From the NCBI GenBank assembly GCA_001986395.2, contig MQVO02000011.1, positions 1-64,000 on the forward strand: a stretch of DNA of 64,000 bases. The letters run 5' to 3'. The notes under the pieces are model-generated. The model was not told where the DNA came from and searched no databases. It saw nothing but the letters and a program-made list of their open reading frames with translations. How positions within the stretch are numbered: the stretch's first letter is position 1; every line of letters begins with the position of its first letter. Shown here piece after piece: positions 1 through 12,400 of this stretch. Position numbers and translations under genes: made by a program. This DNA is from Irpex lacteus (taxonomy: Eukaryota > Basidiomycota > Agaricomycetes > Polyporales > Irpicaceae).

Positions 1-3000
1 GACATCAAGGTCGAATACCATCGTGCTGCACACCATCCTCATCCTGTCCAAATATTCGCATTCGAAGATTTCACCAGAGACTCGGACACATCCACCGTAG
101 ATCTCGACCCTCAGCAAGCCATGGCTCCCCTTCGCCACCCGACTGGACTTTTGAGTTCGCGGAGCTTGCACACGAAGCGCACCTCAACAAAGGACAAGTC
201 ACACGGCTGCTCGACATCATCGAGAAGACCGTCAAGAACGCCGACGACCTCACCTTCAAATCGTCGGATGATGTTAACCGGGCTTGGGAGAAGGCGAAGT
301 TACGGCACCCCACGGTATGTTGCGGAGGTGACGCTTTTGCATAGTACGCACTTGTTTTATTTATCTTGGTGTGTTTTACATAGTTCTCCGAACAAAAGTT
401 CACTGTAATGTACAAAGAGCAGCCCCAAGAATTTACGTTGCATTCTCGCTCACTCTGGGACTGGGTCCTGTCGCAAGTAAAGGATCCCCTGCTGGCTCAA
501 CACTTTCGCTGGGATGCCCAACGGCTAACGAAGTTCGACGGAGAAACATGGGTACGTTTCTATGACGAGCCATGGACCGCGATGAAATTTGCGAGAGTTC
601 AGGTATGCTGTCTATTAAATGTTTTAGTCTCTGCATCCTCTCTCAACTCATGTATGCTTGCAACGGGTGATACAGGAGGCAATCTCGAAGATTAACCCGA
701 ACGCAAAGCCACTCGCCATCATTCTCTGGGCAGATACAGCAAAGCTTTCTACGTTCGGGAGCCAGAAGGGTCATTTCATCGTCGCGCGGATCGGGAACTT
801 GCCTGGACCTATCCGTAACGGTTCCTTCGTCGGTGGTGGCCGGATCGTCGGCTTTATCCCAATTGTGCGTATGCATTTGTTCGACTTTCATAAGCAATGC
901 CCAAAGCTGAATTATTTTTAACAGGTAGACGAGGATCCTAAGGAACGCAAGAAGCCTGGATACGTAAACTTCAAGAACGCGGTATACCACGAAGCGTTTC
1001 GTTTATTCTTGGACGAAATTGCTAAACTGTCCGTTTCCGGGTACGAGGTAATCTGCGGCGATGGATTAACCAGACTGTTATTTCCTTACATTCACATAAT
1101 CTCAGCTGACTATGAAGAACAGTAAGTCTCGTTGCACTGTTTGTAGCATGGCCATAGTCTGATATAACCTACCTAGCTGTCGTTTTGCCCTCAACCGCGG
1201 TTTGAGAGGCAAGGCTCCTTGCACGGTATGTCATATCCCCGTTGGAGAGATGTCCAATCCCACATCAAGTACCCCTACCGTGTTGAAGCGGACGCTCGAG
1301 CTATCGTGGAGAGCGTAGGCCCAAACACAGTCAAGGACGATGCTCTCAAGAAGATTGGTATGCGTAACGTCAGGGTACGTACATCGCGAGACGGTCATAT
1401 CTTTTCTAACCCCGGGCCGCATCATTCTCAGAACGCGCTGTGGGATATCGCAAATACAGATGTCCACGAGGCGGTATCCTTCGATCGCCTGCACGCCTAC
1501 ATTATCGGCCTGTGGAAGCAACATCTCTTCGAGGAGCTCAAGGAGATTATCATAGCGTTGGGAAGAGAGGTGCAAGTTGAATTCGAGGCTATGTGAGTTC
1601 CTTCAATTGTTTGTCATGTACAATGTGGTACTCGCACTTATTTTTCCGTGTAGCGTTGACGACTTTCCACGATGGTCTAAACTGGCACATTTTAAGAATC
1701 TGCTCAACGTTGACTTCGGTGATGGCAACAAATGGGAGGATATCGCGAAGGTAATACAGATATCTGATGTCTTCAATAGCTCGCCGTGACCGTGACTAAA
1801 ATATTCGTTTCATAGATTATTATGCATGTCGCATACCAAGTCCTCACGCCCCGCGGCAGCCCGAGAGGGTTTGCTTTGCTCAGATTTATACGCAAATGGG
1901 TGGAGCTGAACATGCTCATCTCGCTTGAAGTACACACCGAGAAGACTCTCACCGCTTATGAGCAAACATTACACAGGTTTCACGAGTATTTGGAGGTGCG
2001 CATCGTTCTCTATTCTACCATTAGCTTGCCCCTTTACAGACTTGATTCTGGTAGCTCTACAAGGCAGGCTTGCTTCGATACTGATGCAGAGAAGGTCAAG
2101 AACTGGGACGGTATCATCAAGGTTCATTCCCAAACACATGCGCCAAGTGACATCCGGCTCAAGGGTGTCGTCAGCAACATGGATACGAAGCCGAACGAGA
2201 AGCTCAACGGCGCCATGCGTAATGCGTATCATATGCAAACAAATTTCAAGCAGGTAGAGGCCCAGGTTTGTGCACCGTTTCCACTCTGAGTGCGCGTCTT
2301 CTCACAATGATACTCTCATCAGCTGGGTCGGTTAGAAGATAGATCCCTGGTCTCTGTCACCATCCGAGGCCACATCAATGCGCTCGATGATTGGCGCAAG
2401 CAACACGAGGGCGACGAAAACGAAGAAAACGAAGAAAACGAGGACGATGACGAAACGACCACAGAATCCGTACCGGGCTTTGTTCGAATTAAACTGGGTG
2501 CGCGCCGAACGCCGGTCACAATCGCGTCGTTCATTGCTCAGGGCGAAGACGATCCTGCGTTCACCGATTTCTTGGTCAAAGTTTCCATTTATATGAAGGA
2601 TCTTGTAGTGAGGGAGCACTACGATGCCTGCGAGCGGGACGGAGAGCTTCTGAGAAATCTACCTGCCATACCAGATGTGAAGGCTACAGATTTGGTGAGC
2701 TTTTCAAATAACTATCGTCACATGTACTTAAGTGGCCACTACCAGATCACGGAGACTCGCTACATCACCGTAAAGTATGAATCCATGGTTACATGGAAGT
2801 TAGCCATGGATCGTCTACGGTGCTCTCCTGCTTTCCATGGGAGACCTCGGTATGACTGCGTCATCGCGAATTGGGGAGACGCAGGGGAGTTAGCGATCTG
2901 CAAGCTCGTTCGGGCGTTCATTTACCAGGCGAATGGCCGCGACTACTGGCTTGCACTTGTACATCCCATGAATGCGCAAGTCGAGCATCAGCCAGGGGAT

Positions 3001-3206
3001 AAGACGATCGGGCTGTGTCGCGTTCGAGAAGTCGAGCGTGCAGACTGTGTTATTATCCCAATACGGTCTATCATTCGAGGCGCTGTTTTTAGTGGCTGAA
3101 TAGGAAGCGCAAGGGAGAGTATACCGTGATGGACACCGTGGATGGGGACATGTATTTTCGACTCATGTCCCTATTTCCAGATCGTGATATGGAGATGGAT
3201 ATCTGA
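1..3206 (+). pseudogene. Plavaka-type (CACTA superfamily) transposase relic, 5' end outside window
   Basis: Joined across probable introns (for example 315-384), the translation follows the order of Agaricomycete Plavaka transposases: WTFEFAELAHEAHLNK, then HFIVARIGNLPGPIRNGSF, GGRIVGFIPIVDED, KPGYVNFKNAVYHEAF, IISADYEEQ, then EAVSFDRLHAY, DIRLKGVVSN and the C-terminal YDCVIANW and DGDMYFRLMSLFP. A live copy would move its element by cut and paste. The frame is broken at several places: two shifts between about 115 and 152, one near 1255, and one near 3090 just before the last conserved block, which then ends at TGA 3204-3206. I therefore call it inactive, although sequencing error cannot be excluded for each lesion alone. 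I found no terminal inverted repeat in the window. Family assignment rests on recognised motifs only. Confidence 0.8.
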
Positions 3207-3429
3207 CTTCACTATGAGGTACGTGAACAGTCCTTTCATTGTCTTATATTTCGCTTACACTGGCATTCCGTATATAGCACACCCAGATGCTTGTTCTGCT
3301 CTCTTCGCGTGTGTTTCTCGTTGTCCGCAACAACGACCTGCCCATGGCCGCTGTTAATGATTACACCGCCCTCATCAACGTCAAAAAGGTGCCCCGCTAA
3401 ATCATCAATATTCTACTCTATCTCGGTAA

Positions 3430-4443
3430 GTGCTGTTCACACGAAAGCTCAAAGTATTAGTTCTCACGTTTCGCTCCTCCTACTGGGCGTACTCTTATTA
3501 CGGTCAGGAAGTGACGGCCAAGATATGTACGAACTTCGTCACGCATTTGTTTGCTTACCCGGAGCTCCCCCCAGTATTGTTGGCCAACCCTCGGCACCTT
3601 CAACCCCGTCTGGACCTCTTCATCGCCTATGCCCTCCTCCATCGGACGCGGCTGCACACCTCAGTCACCTATGCTGCCCTCTATCTTCTCCGACGACTAA
3701 AGGCTCGCTTCCCCGCGGCCCGTGGATCCTCTGGTCACCGTCTCTTCATCTCCGCCTTCATGCTTGCTTCGAAGGTGATCTGAAATGACACATACTCGAA
3801 CAAGTCGTGGTCCATCGTCGGTCAGGGCATGTTCGCACTCCGGGAAATTAACCAGATGGAGAGGGAGATATGTAGTTACCTCGAGTGGCAGTTGAATGTC
3901 GAGCCCAACGCTTTGAAGGTGTTCGAGGAGAAAGTGAAGCGGGACTTCAAGGGTCCAGGTCCGTATCCCTACTACCTTATGCCATCACCTCCTCTTTCTC
4001 CCATGCCATCGACAGCACCGTACGCCTCCGGCTCACCGACACCTGCGCCCTCGTTTGTCATCGGCCTCAGTGCTATCTCGACATCGCCACCGAAACCGTC
4101 TCTACGCACGACCACGCCGCTGGAATCCAGTTACCTCTCTCCTTCCGCCTCGCCATCCATTCCAGACACTCCCGAAGCATCACACTCGGCATCGACGTCC
4201 CCAGCCTCTTCTGTATCGCCACAGACGCCTCAGGATCGAGTCGACAACGAGGTGAAGATCGCGAGCCCGGGCGGTATCCCCATCGCCGTCGACTCTCAAC
4301 GTGTTATGCCCAAGCCCATGCGCTCTCAAACCCACCCCCAACCTTTGGCAAGGATGTCAAACGTCGAGGAAACCCAAGTGCGATCTCTTCGCGTACACGG
4401 TGCCGGTCACCTGGTAGACATACGCCATCCACTCGCTCCTTAA
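3430..4443 (+). pseudogene. Cyclin-box gene (PHO80/PCL-type G1 cyclin), interrupted by in-frame TGA
   Basis: The translation contains a cyclin N-terminal box of the fungal Pcl/Pho80 type: YYGQEVTAKICTNFVTHLFA, RLHTSVTYAALYLLRRLKAR, SSGHRLFISAFMLASKVI and then NDTYSNKSWSIVGQGMFAL and REINQMEREICSYLEWQLNV. These cyclins bind a cyclin-dependent kinase (Pho85-like) and control cell cycle or phosphate and morphogenesis responses. The box is cut in one frame by TGA at 3781-3783, where relatives usually have Cys followed by acidic residues. A Ser/Pro/Thr-rich tail follows to about 4443. Its final exon is unclear: a GTAGAC...TATATAG intron could extend it past 4470. No convincing upstream exon was found, and the degraded transposase ends only 220 bp before. 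I call it a broken or decaying paralogue; a single-base sequencing error at the TGA is the alternative. Confidence 0.62.
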
Positions 4444-5527
4444 TTATCACCTTTCTAATCTATATAGGTCCTTATTTGCATGGGACGTTCCGAAGATGGC
4501 GGTGAGCCAACCTTGGGTTCGCTCTCATCCCTTATATTCCTTCATTGTCGACTTTCGACATCCCTGTCTCTCCTTCACGCATATTTCTTCCTGCACGTCT
4601 GTTCTCTCTCCTTGGGGCCCACTGGTGATTCGATGCTTGATCTTGTTTTTCTTCAGGTAGGTTCTGGTCATGAGCTACGTGTTGCTTATCATGTATCAGA
4701 CATTTGTGTTCTACGCTGATATACCTATTTGTCCTGCATGTACTCTTTTAGGTTCTGCTTCTTCGAACTTAGGCAAGATTGGCGGCTCTCATCCTTCTTC
4801 TGCAGCATACACGCGCCGCCTTTCATTGGGGATTCATGTTGTGAGTCGATGTTTCTTACGCTGCCTTTTGTCTTTGACGTTTATCTGTTTCTCAGGTTGT
4901 TGTCTCTTTGTACATTAATACTCGGCGTGTCTTATCCTTCTATCAGCGAAGTATCTTCGCGCTGTGGGAGATCGATCAAAGAAGTGAGCGGGTGGGCCAC
5001 CTCAAGTCATAGGTAAACCCCTTCTGGTAGTTGGCAACCCCACCCGGTCCGTATCCAAGCCATCTTATGACCCTTGTTTACAATGGTCTTCTCATACTCA
5101 CTGTCCAGTGTGTTTCCAGCATGACCTGTTGATTATTAAGATATGAACTCTAGCCCAGCATGTGACGTTCCAATTGGCAGAAAGTGAGTCTCGGTCGTTC
5201 ATTTCTCGCACACTCATGAAAGCATCAGGACCACACGAGGTACAATTGAATGCCAGGATGGAGCTAAGGGTTCATTTTGCGTGAGCACACTCACTATATC
5301 TAAGATAGGCTCAGGGCCGTTACCCGTTCGCTATCGCACTCATTATGTGTGAGTAGCCATCTCTTCCCCCTCATTCTCACAGTCAGGCCGTAACAGCATG
5401 TGGTGTACTAAGATTTATTCATCTCAGATGACCGACCATGCGCTTGCCCAGGGCACTATATAGGCACCCATCTCTGAGTCTCCTGCTCTTATCCCATCCG
5501 CCTGCATCTCATCCACACTCCACATCG
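4444..5527. other. Intergenic, no gene recognised
   Basis: T/C-rich sequence that looks like the 3' region of the cyclin gene and then the upstream region of the gene at 5528. Open frames here (for example 4670-4918) have no recognisable domain and contain splice-like and low-complexity sequence, so I do not call them. TATAT at 5458-5462 lies about 65 bp before the next start codon and may be its TATA element. Confidence 0.5.
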
Positions 5528-7464
5528 ATGCCCCGCTCCGACGACGAGGACGAAGACGAGGTCTTCGATGATGCTGCCGCTGTCATCGAACGGCCCATGC
5601 GGTCGTTAACCATCGCGTCAGCAAGCGGGTCAGGTGCCGATGCGTCATCTTCGGCGTCGCAACGCAGTGCCCGCGAGGTAAAACTCGAACAGGCAAGTAC
5701 GAGGATAGTATACATACACACGTAGTAGTTCTCACTATACCTTGTGCTATAGCAACTCTACGACATGCAAAAGCAGAATGAGGCGTTGAAAGAACAGGTT
5801 AGAAAGCTTACCGAACAGATTTTGGCCTTGCAAGAGGAAGTCCGACGCAAGACCAAACACGGTGGCCGTAACAAAGCTCCGGCTACGACTCAGCCAGCGG
5901 ATCCCAAGGACCTGGAAGCCGTGACTGCCTTGGCTGCTCAGAAGCACCTCTACAACAGGGCTCGAGTTGCCGGGCAGAAGTACGCTACGCTTTATAGCCC
6001 CTGGCCCCCGTCTCTTAACCTGCTTCATCAACTCACACGGCAGCGCCCGAATTTTGCAGACTCGGCCGTTCAGACAGAGCTATTGGGCGCGTGGACGCTC
6101 TTGATGGACGAGCCCGCCGTTCGCGATAAGCTAGGTTATGATCTACAAATAATAGAAGAGGTATGTTAGATATTTTACGTCGCTTTCCGTATCTAATTGC
6201 TTTGCACACAGTTTCACGCCAGTGTCGTCGCCGAGAAAAGCAAGTTCGTGAGGACCGCCGTACAGAACAGAGCGACCATCATCAACATCGGCAAAACGCA
6301 CATCCCGCACGATATCTTGAATTCCCCTGATGAACGCAAGAAATGTAAGGACCTACGTGAGTTGGGGCCCCGTGATATTCACGACGCCTACTGCGACGTT
6401 CTCTTCCCTCCGGAGCACCCTCGAGAGGGTCGCTGGACGTTTAGGTCACCAAGGCTAGTCCTGGTAAGCATCTGTTAAAGTCGTCCTATATTTATTACTT
6501 ATGTCACATCGAAGATCATCCAGGGCGCACTCACTGGAGCGTCGTCAGTTAACTCGAAGTCTGGAAGAAGCAGCGGTGTCAAGGCTGACAAATGGGGAGT
6601 GGACGCCGTAACTCCTGGACTTCTGGCATTCGCAGCTACTGTGGTAATGTATATATTGCACTCTTCTCTTTCTCGCACCTTACCATTCCTCCTCAGCTCG
6701 TTTACTTGACCTCTAGCGATACAACTTTCAAGGGACGCGATGAGGACAGCACGGCTATCGAGTGGGACTACCCCTACCTCTTCAACAGGTATTTGAAAAA
6801 GATCCTGGACTCGCTCAATTTGCCAGGAATGCAGGCCCTATTCAAGTGGCTCAACCAGCACATCTTCGGCACCTCTGCCGGCTCGGCTCCGGGCTTATTG
6901 TATGCTGAGGTCAATAGGGACACTGTGGAACAAAACCGCGCAATCGAGGATGACTTCGGCGCTGAGATACCACCCGAAGAACTTCTTCCGCCAGCTGCAC
7001 AGTCTGCACCGGTCGCTCCACTCCCTCCTCGTACCAGCACGCCTCTACTTCCACTTCCCATCGCCCCTGCTGTTGTTCGCGGGAACACGCCTCCCCTTCC
7101 CGACACTCCCATCATTGCCCCTCCTTCCGCAGCGCCAGCCTCGTCCGGGTCAAACTCCGCGCAGAATAATACTCCCGCGTCACGCTCTGCGCACCCTGTC
7201 AGTTCTCGACCTTCGAGAGTGCATCCATCATCGTCAACATCAGGCCCATCATCGCCTCAACTGACCGAGGAGGATTTCGTGCCCGAGGAGGACGCGCAGC
7301 CTACTCCAGCTGGCAGAGGAAGCAGTCGAGGGAAGAAGAAGGCTGGTACTACACGACCGACCCCTCCATCAACGCGTACCACCCGTCGTTCGAATACTCA
7401 AGCCCAGTGCGTTGCTTTATTGATGCTGTTGATAGCTTACTAACTGATCTATGTTCATAGGTGA
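5528..7464 (+). CDS. Agaricomycete-specific protein of unknown function, coiled coil plus DUF6698-like segment
   Basis: Six exons assemble in one frame: 5528-5692, 5753-6160, 6212-6463, 6515-6643, 6697-7406, 7461-7464, giving about 555 residues. The first intron appears to use a GC donor (CAG|GCAAGT ... CTATAG). The N-terminus is acidic (DDEDEDEVFDDA) and Ser-rich, followed by a heptad-like stretch (QLYDMQKQNEALKEQVRKL) likely to form a coiled coil. The middle (FHASVVAEKSKFVRTAVQNR ... YLFNRYLKKILDSLN ... ALFKWLNQHIFG) resembles the expanded Agaricomycete family I know as DUF6698; this link is from memory and tentative. The C-terminus is Pro/Ser-rich and basic (GRGSSRGKKKAG), consistent with a nuclear protein. 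Function is unknown. The intact frame across five introns argues for a living gene. Confidence 0.72.
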
Positions 7465-9402
7465 TGCATGTATTACTCGTCTATTCCCCACCCCGATCAT
7501 CATTAAATCCCACTTCGCATCACCATTAGTTTTATTGCGTCTCTCTTCACTCTCGTCTCGTGCATCCTATCGAACGTCTTTGTTGCTTCTCTGATGTGGC
7601 CGAGGGAGATAAGGCCTTGAATAGCTTCTGTCACGGAACTTCCGCTGTTGTCTGTACTTCACATGTATTGCTCATGATAAATATACATCATTCTTCCATC
7701 AGAACGCATGATTGAGGCGTATCTCAATGAGCTAACATTGCGATGGAGTAATTTTACAACTGCCCTTTTAGGAAATGTGCGCGCGCGGACCTGTATTTTC
7801 CCACAATCACATGGTCCGTGCGCACCTACCCCCGATATATAATAGGGCACTTCATACGCCAGTACCCCCAGTAATAAGCAGTAACAAGTAGTATAGTAAA
7901 GAAGAGTTGTAATTACCCATTAGAAGTACAATAATAAATCAGTAAACCATTGAGTTAAGAACGAGTCAAAAAGTAAAGGATACAAGTACAGATACAAGTA
8001 AGATAACAAAATCTAAAGGTAGACGAGTAACAAGAGAAGCTATAGATTAGTAACAAAAGCAGTATAACAAAATAACAAAGCGTTATAGTAAAGTGATAAA
8101 CGTCTAATATCTGGGAGTGTGGTGCCATCTGGATGCGTCTATAGGGCGCGAGGCCATCCAGATGCGTCCAGGGAGGTGGCGGCACTCTGGATATTGAAGC
8201 GCGTCTAGATAGCATCTGGATGACGGATCAATATCTGGATCACCGCCCACCTCCAGATAACAGTTCGGATATCTGGATGGCGTCTGCACGGTTTGTTCCC
8301 TATCTAGAGACCCTCCAGAGCGCTTTGGCTTATCTATCCATCTAACAGCGTCTAGATGCCATTTCAAGTTTTGCGACATATTTGACCTAACGGTATGCCG
8401 GATAGGGAAGTTATATCTACTACTCCTGACACAGCCGCCCAAGCCATTTCAAGCACAGCAAAGTTCTCACCCATCACATCTAGGAGTTGACAATAACGGA
8501 CAAGATTAGAATGACGAGCAAGGAGTAGTGAGCATTCCGACCCTCGTTTTAGCTACAGCATAACGGACAGCCACGATGTGGAATGCCTACATACGCGGTT
8601 ACAACGAAGTTGAAGTATCGTAGAATAACCAGCAAGATGATAAAACCGACATGTAAATACCTATCACTGAATGTGTGTCCGTTTACAATACTGGAGAGCC
8701 GAGGGCGGTCGAATTGGCTGTGTATGCCATTATTTCGATCCTCGTCTGGAGCTTTTTTGTCCGGTGGCTTACAACCTTCATGTAATCTACAAGATTGTGA
8801 TACCATCATGGTGGCTTTGACCTTCACGTTACTCCCAATACTATTGTCAAGCGTGCAAGGAACACTAAGTAACCTCTCTACCACCTCCTGTCAGAATAAC
8901 CTCTCTTGTCACAGCTCCATGACCGGTGACGCTCAAGCCTCCCCAACGTCCTCGCACTCATCACGAACTCGATCTTGGTTCTGGAAGTGACGATGAGATT
9001 GAAGTGCACTACTGTATCTTCCATCTACGATCTTCGCTGTAACAGGAAATTCAACAGCATATCTGATAGCACGCACCCCTACATCTACTTTGCGATGGTA
9101 TATACGTATTAACGTTCATTATATATAAATCTACTATGATACAGCGGGAGGGCGGACATGCGTGCGTGCGTAGAGTTGATGTGATACATAACGACAAATG
9201 AGGAGGAACCGACTGCGAGCATGAAAAGATGATGACAGGCCATGTAAAGCAGAAAGCAAGCAAGCAAAAAAAGCAGGTTTATGTCTCGAATCTAGCTCGA
9301 GTCCTCGATCGCGATGCTCTCGGGATGGAGAACCTGCCATGGTCCAAGCGCAACAGAAACGCAATATGGTCAGTCGATGGGATGAGTGGGGGTAAGTGTT
9401 GA
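7465..9402. other. Gene-poor stretch between convergent genes
   Basis: About 1.9 kb between the convergent genes ending at 7464 and 9403. It holds 3' UTR-like sequence, an AT-rich, G-poor block (about 7860-8100) with repeated AGTAACAA/AGTAAAG words, and a cluster of ATCTGGAT-type motifs (8107-8360, listed separately). The only longer open frame (8583-8990, +) shows no domain or recognisable relative, so it is not called. Confidence 0.6.
8107..8360. repeat. Cluster of short ATCTGGAT / ATCCAGAT motifs in both orientations
   Basis: About ten copies of a core close to (G)TCTGGATG or its reverse complement, or the related TCTAGAT, occur within 255 bp: near 8107, 8127, 8156, 8185, 8202, 8213, 8232, 8250, 8270 and 8349. 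Several carry the same trailing GCGTC. The density and mixed orientation resemble the subterminal repeats at ends of hAT or CACTA elements, or an array of protein-binding sites. I found no matching terminal repeat or transposase next to it. Confidence 0.55.
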
Positions 9403-12400
9403 TCATGCGTTAAGGTCGTTAGATTGTTGCCAGGGAGAGACCGAGTCGTCGAGCATGATCCCACTGATTCTGTGGTACACAGCGACAGGGAACCGTCTGC
9501 AATGCGCAACGACGTCAGCATGCGTCGCAATAAGGTATAAGAGTGAGACGTACCTGGCTTTTACGCGTTCGAGAAGATCGAGTGCCTTGTCACGGTTACC
9601 GTTACCAAGTTCAGCGCGAACCATGGCTTCCCAGGTTGAGGGCTATACACACAAACGAGTCAGCTCGAGATTTCGTGTAATGGGAACAAGAAATGCAAGA
9701 CGTACTTCACGGAAGACAGGAGCAGTCGCAGGTACTGGAGAGGGATGCTCGCTATCATGAGGGGCATGATTATTCGGGGCGGCGATACCCTCGGGAGGAT
9801 CAACAAGACTATCAAACACAGCTCTCGCCTGCTCAATATCCCCATGCATCGCGTACCCACGGATGAGCACGTTCGCAATGTACGCAGTCATATGGATCCC
9901 ATACTCCTGCAGCTTGGCCACATAGTGAGGGATAAGATCAGTCCGACGGACAGTGTTGAACACGTTGATGAGAGCTTCGAAGGCAACAGCGTCGGGAAGA
10001 GCTGCACCAGACCGCTTCGTGCTCGGGTGGTTCTTGATAGAGTCGAATATCACAAGAGCCCGGTCGAGGTCCTTCTTCACACAGCCGTGGGCATGGATGA
10101 GCGAAGCCCAGTGTGCGCCGTTGACAGTGACGCTGCGATCGGCGAGGAGCTGCTCAAAGACCCGGTCCATGGCGTCAACGTCGGCAGGCTCTACAGTCCC
10201 GTACGCATCCAGAAGGAGCTACACAAACAAACGAACAGATCAGTTTCATGCACATACAATAGAAAACAGCATCGAGGCATACCTTGTACGTGTGAGCAGT
10301 AGGCTTGATATTCGCATCCAGCATCGCATTGTAATAATCCAACGCCCGCTCCCGATCCGGCTTCGTCTGCGTATAAAGCTGCATCATCATGTTATACGGT
10401 GGGATCCTCGGCCTAAAGTTCGGCTGGCTCGCCATCTCCGCAAACAAGTTCTCTGCAGACGCGACGTCGCCCACCCGTCCACACGCCGCGATGAGCGCAC
10501 CATACGTGACCGACGTCGGCGTGAGCCTCCTCGCCTTCATCGCATGGAACAACTCCAGCGCGCTGTCGGCCTTGCGAGCTCTTGCGAGCTTGGAGATAAC
10601 GATGTTATACAGGTACACGTTGGGCACAACACCTCGCTCGACGGCCTCGTGGAATAGTGCGAGCGAGTTCGCGTTGTCGTCCGTCGTGTCCTTGATGTTC
10701 TGGATCAAGATCCCATACGCGTCAGGCGATGGCGTCCCCTTCTGCATCAGGATCCTCTGACGATGGACATGAGCACCATCCACATCGCCAGCATGCGCCA
10801 GAGCAATGATCATCTGGTCTTCAACCTGGAACCACCCAAGTGACTGTGCCGTCTTGTCCTCCGCCATCGACTCGAGCACCGTCTGTGCCGTCTCGTACAA
10901 GACACGGACTTTGTCGAGGTGTCCTAGCCGACCAACGGCGTTGATAAGTCGTCCGAGGACCATGGGGTTCGGGTACTTGTTCGCCTTCAGACTCCTTTCA
11001 AACAGGTTATATGGCGCCAGCGTGCTCTCGCTTGGGTTCCGCAGCATCTGCAGCACAGTCTTGTTCAGCTCTTCGTCGATGGTGACAGTGGCGGAAGTGG
11101 TGTTGGCGGAGGTGTAAGGGGGTGTGGTATATCCTGTCGTCGGTGAGCTCGGAGTCGCAGCAGACGACGTAGGAGTCCTTGAACCATCTCTATCCGATGC
11201 TACGGTCTGAGTCTCCATCTCCGATTGACGAAGCAGGTCAGAGATCCCGAGTTGCGCTGCGATGGCCAGGCGTTGAGGACCACGGAAGGTTGTCTGCAAG
11301 AACTCGACGATAGCCTGCGTAGTCTCCTCCTGAAGGTCGGCAATACGGACTCCACGTGTGATACCGTCCTGGAATACATCGAGAGGTTTGAGAGTCATGC
11401 GCGTCGCCTCGGGAGCCTTGACGTACGCCAAGAACACAGCTTCCCAATCCTTCGAGGTGAGCGCGTCCTTTTCAGCAGGTGTCGCCCGAGTGTACGCCGC
11501 AAGCAAGTGATCCAAAGCAACGTCCGAAGGAGTCTTGTCCAGCAAAGCAGAGAGATGCACGAGCCTCGCAGCATGCAAAAGGGTCCACGACGACGCAGAC
11601 GTACTGCTCAGCAACCGCACAGTCCCGTCAATGACATACCTCAAATGCTCAAAATGCCCGTTCCGCGACGCCTGGTTCCTAACAGAAGACGACCCGTCTG
11701 CGAACCTGAGCAACGGCAGCACGAAAACCTCGCTCGCGATGTCCAACGCCCGATCGGGCCGCCCGTACGCAAAGTACTGCTCGACGAGTTTCTGGCAGAT
11801 GATCGCGGGTACTTTGGTGTCGATGATCTGCACGAGCGAGGAGGGGTCCTGGAGGAGCGTGGAGATGAGGAAGTCGAGCTGGGCGACGGCGTAGGTGGGA
11901 GGTATCTCAGGGTTGGATTGCAGGTAGGATATGCGTCCGGAGATGATGGAGAAGGCGGTGAAGGGTTCGGATGTGTAGAGCGACTTTTCCTTGGCGAGTC
12001 TGAGGAGACGGTCGAGGTCGTCGTACATCCCATGAGCGTTCAGAGTCTCCAAGATCGATGTCCACGCGCCTGAAGAAGGCTGAGTGGGCTCGAGAGTCGA
12101 GATGCTGGCGTCGATGCACGGTTCACGCTGCTTGAGGAGCCTGTCGAACCACGCCAACGCACTCTGCGGGTCCCCAGCCTCGCCGAACCCAGCGATAATC
12201 CTCTCAAACGCCGTCGCATTCGGCCGGGGAACCGCGTCCGTCTCGCTGTCGAGCATCTCCTCGAGCAACCCGAGCGCCTCGTCCGCCTGGCCGTGACGAA
12301 TGTACACGTACATCATCTCGCCCCACACGGACGCGTTCGTCGCGAAGAGCCCCCTAGAGTACGGCATGTCGCCCGTGTCGACGACCCTGCCTGCCTTGGC

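Noticed and set aside
3781..3783. TGA in the cyclin box read as selenocysteine
   Set aside because: Relatives carry Cys here, which is tempting, but Dikarya fungi are not known to have selenocysteine machinery and no stem-loop was recognised. Nonsense mutation or sequencing error is simpler.
8583..8990. 135-codon open frame (+)
   Set aside because: No domain, no splice partners, mixed composition, and it lies in a region rich in repeat-like sequence.
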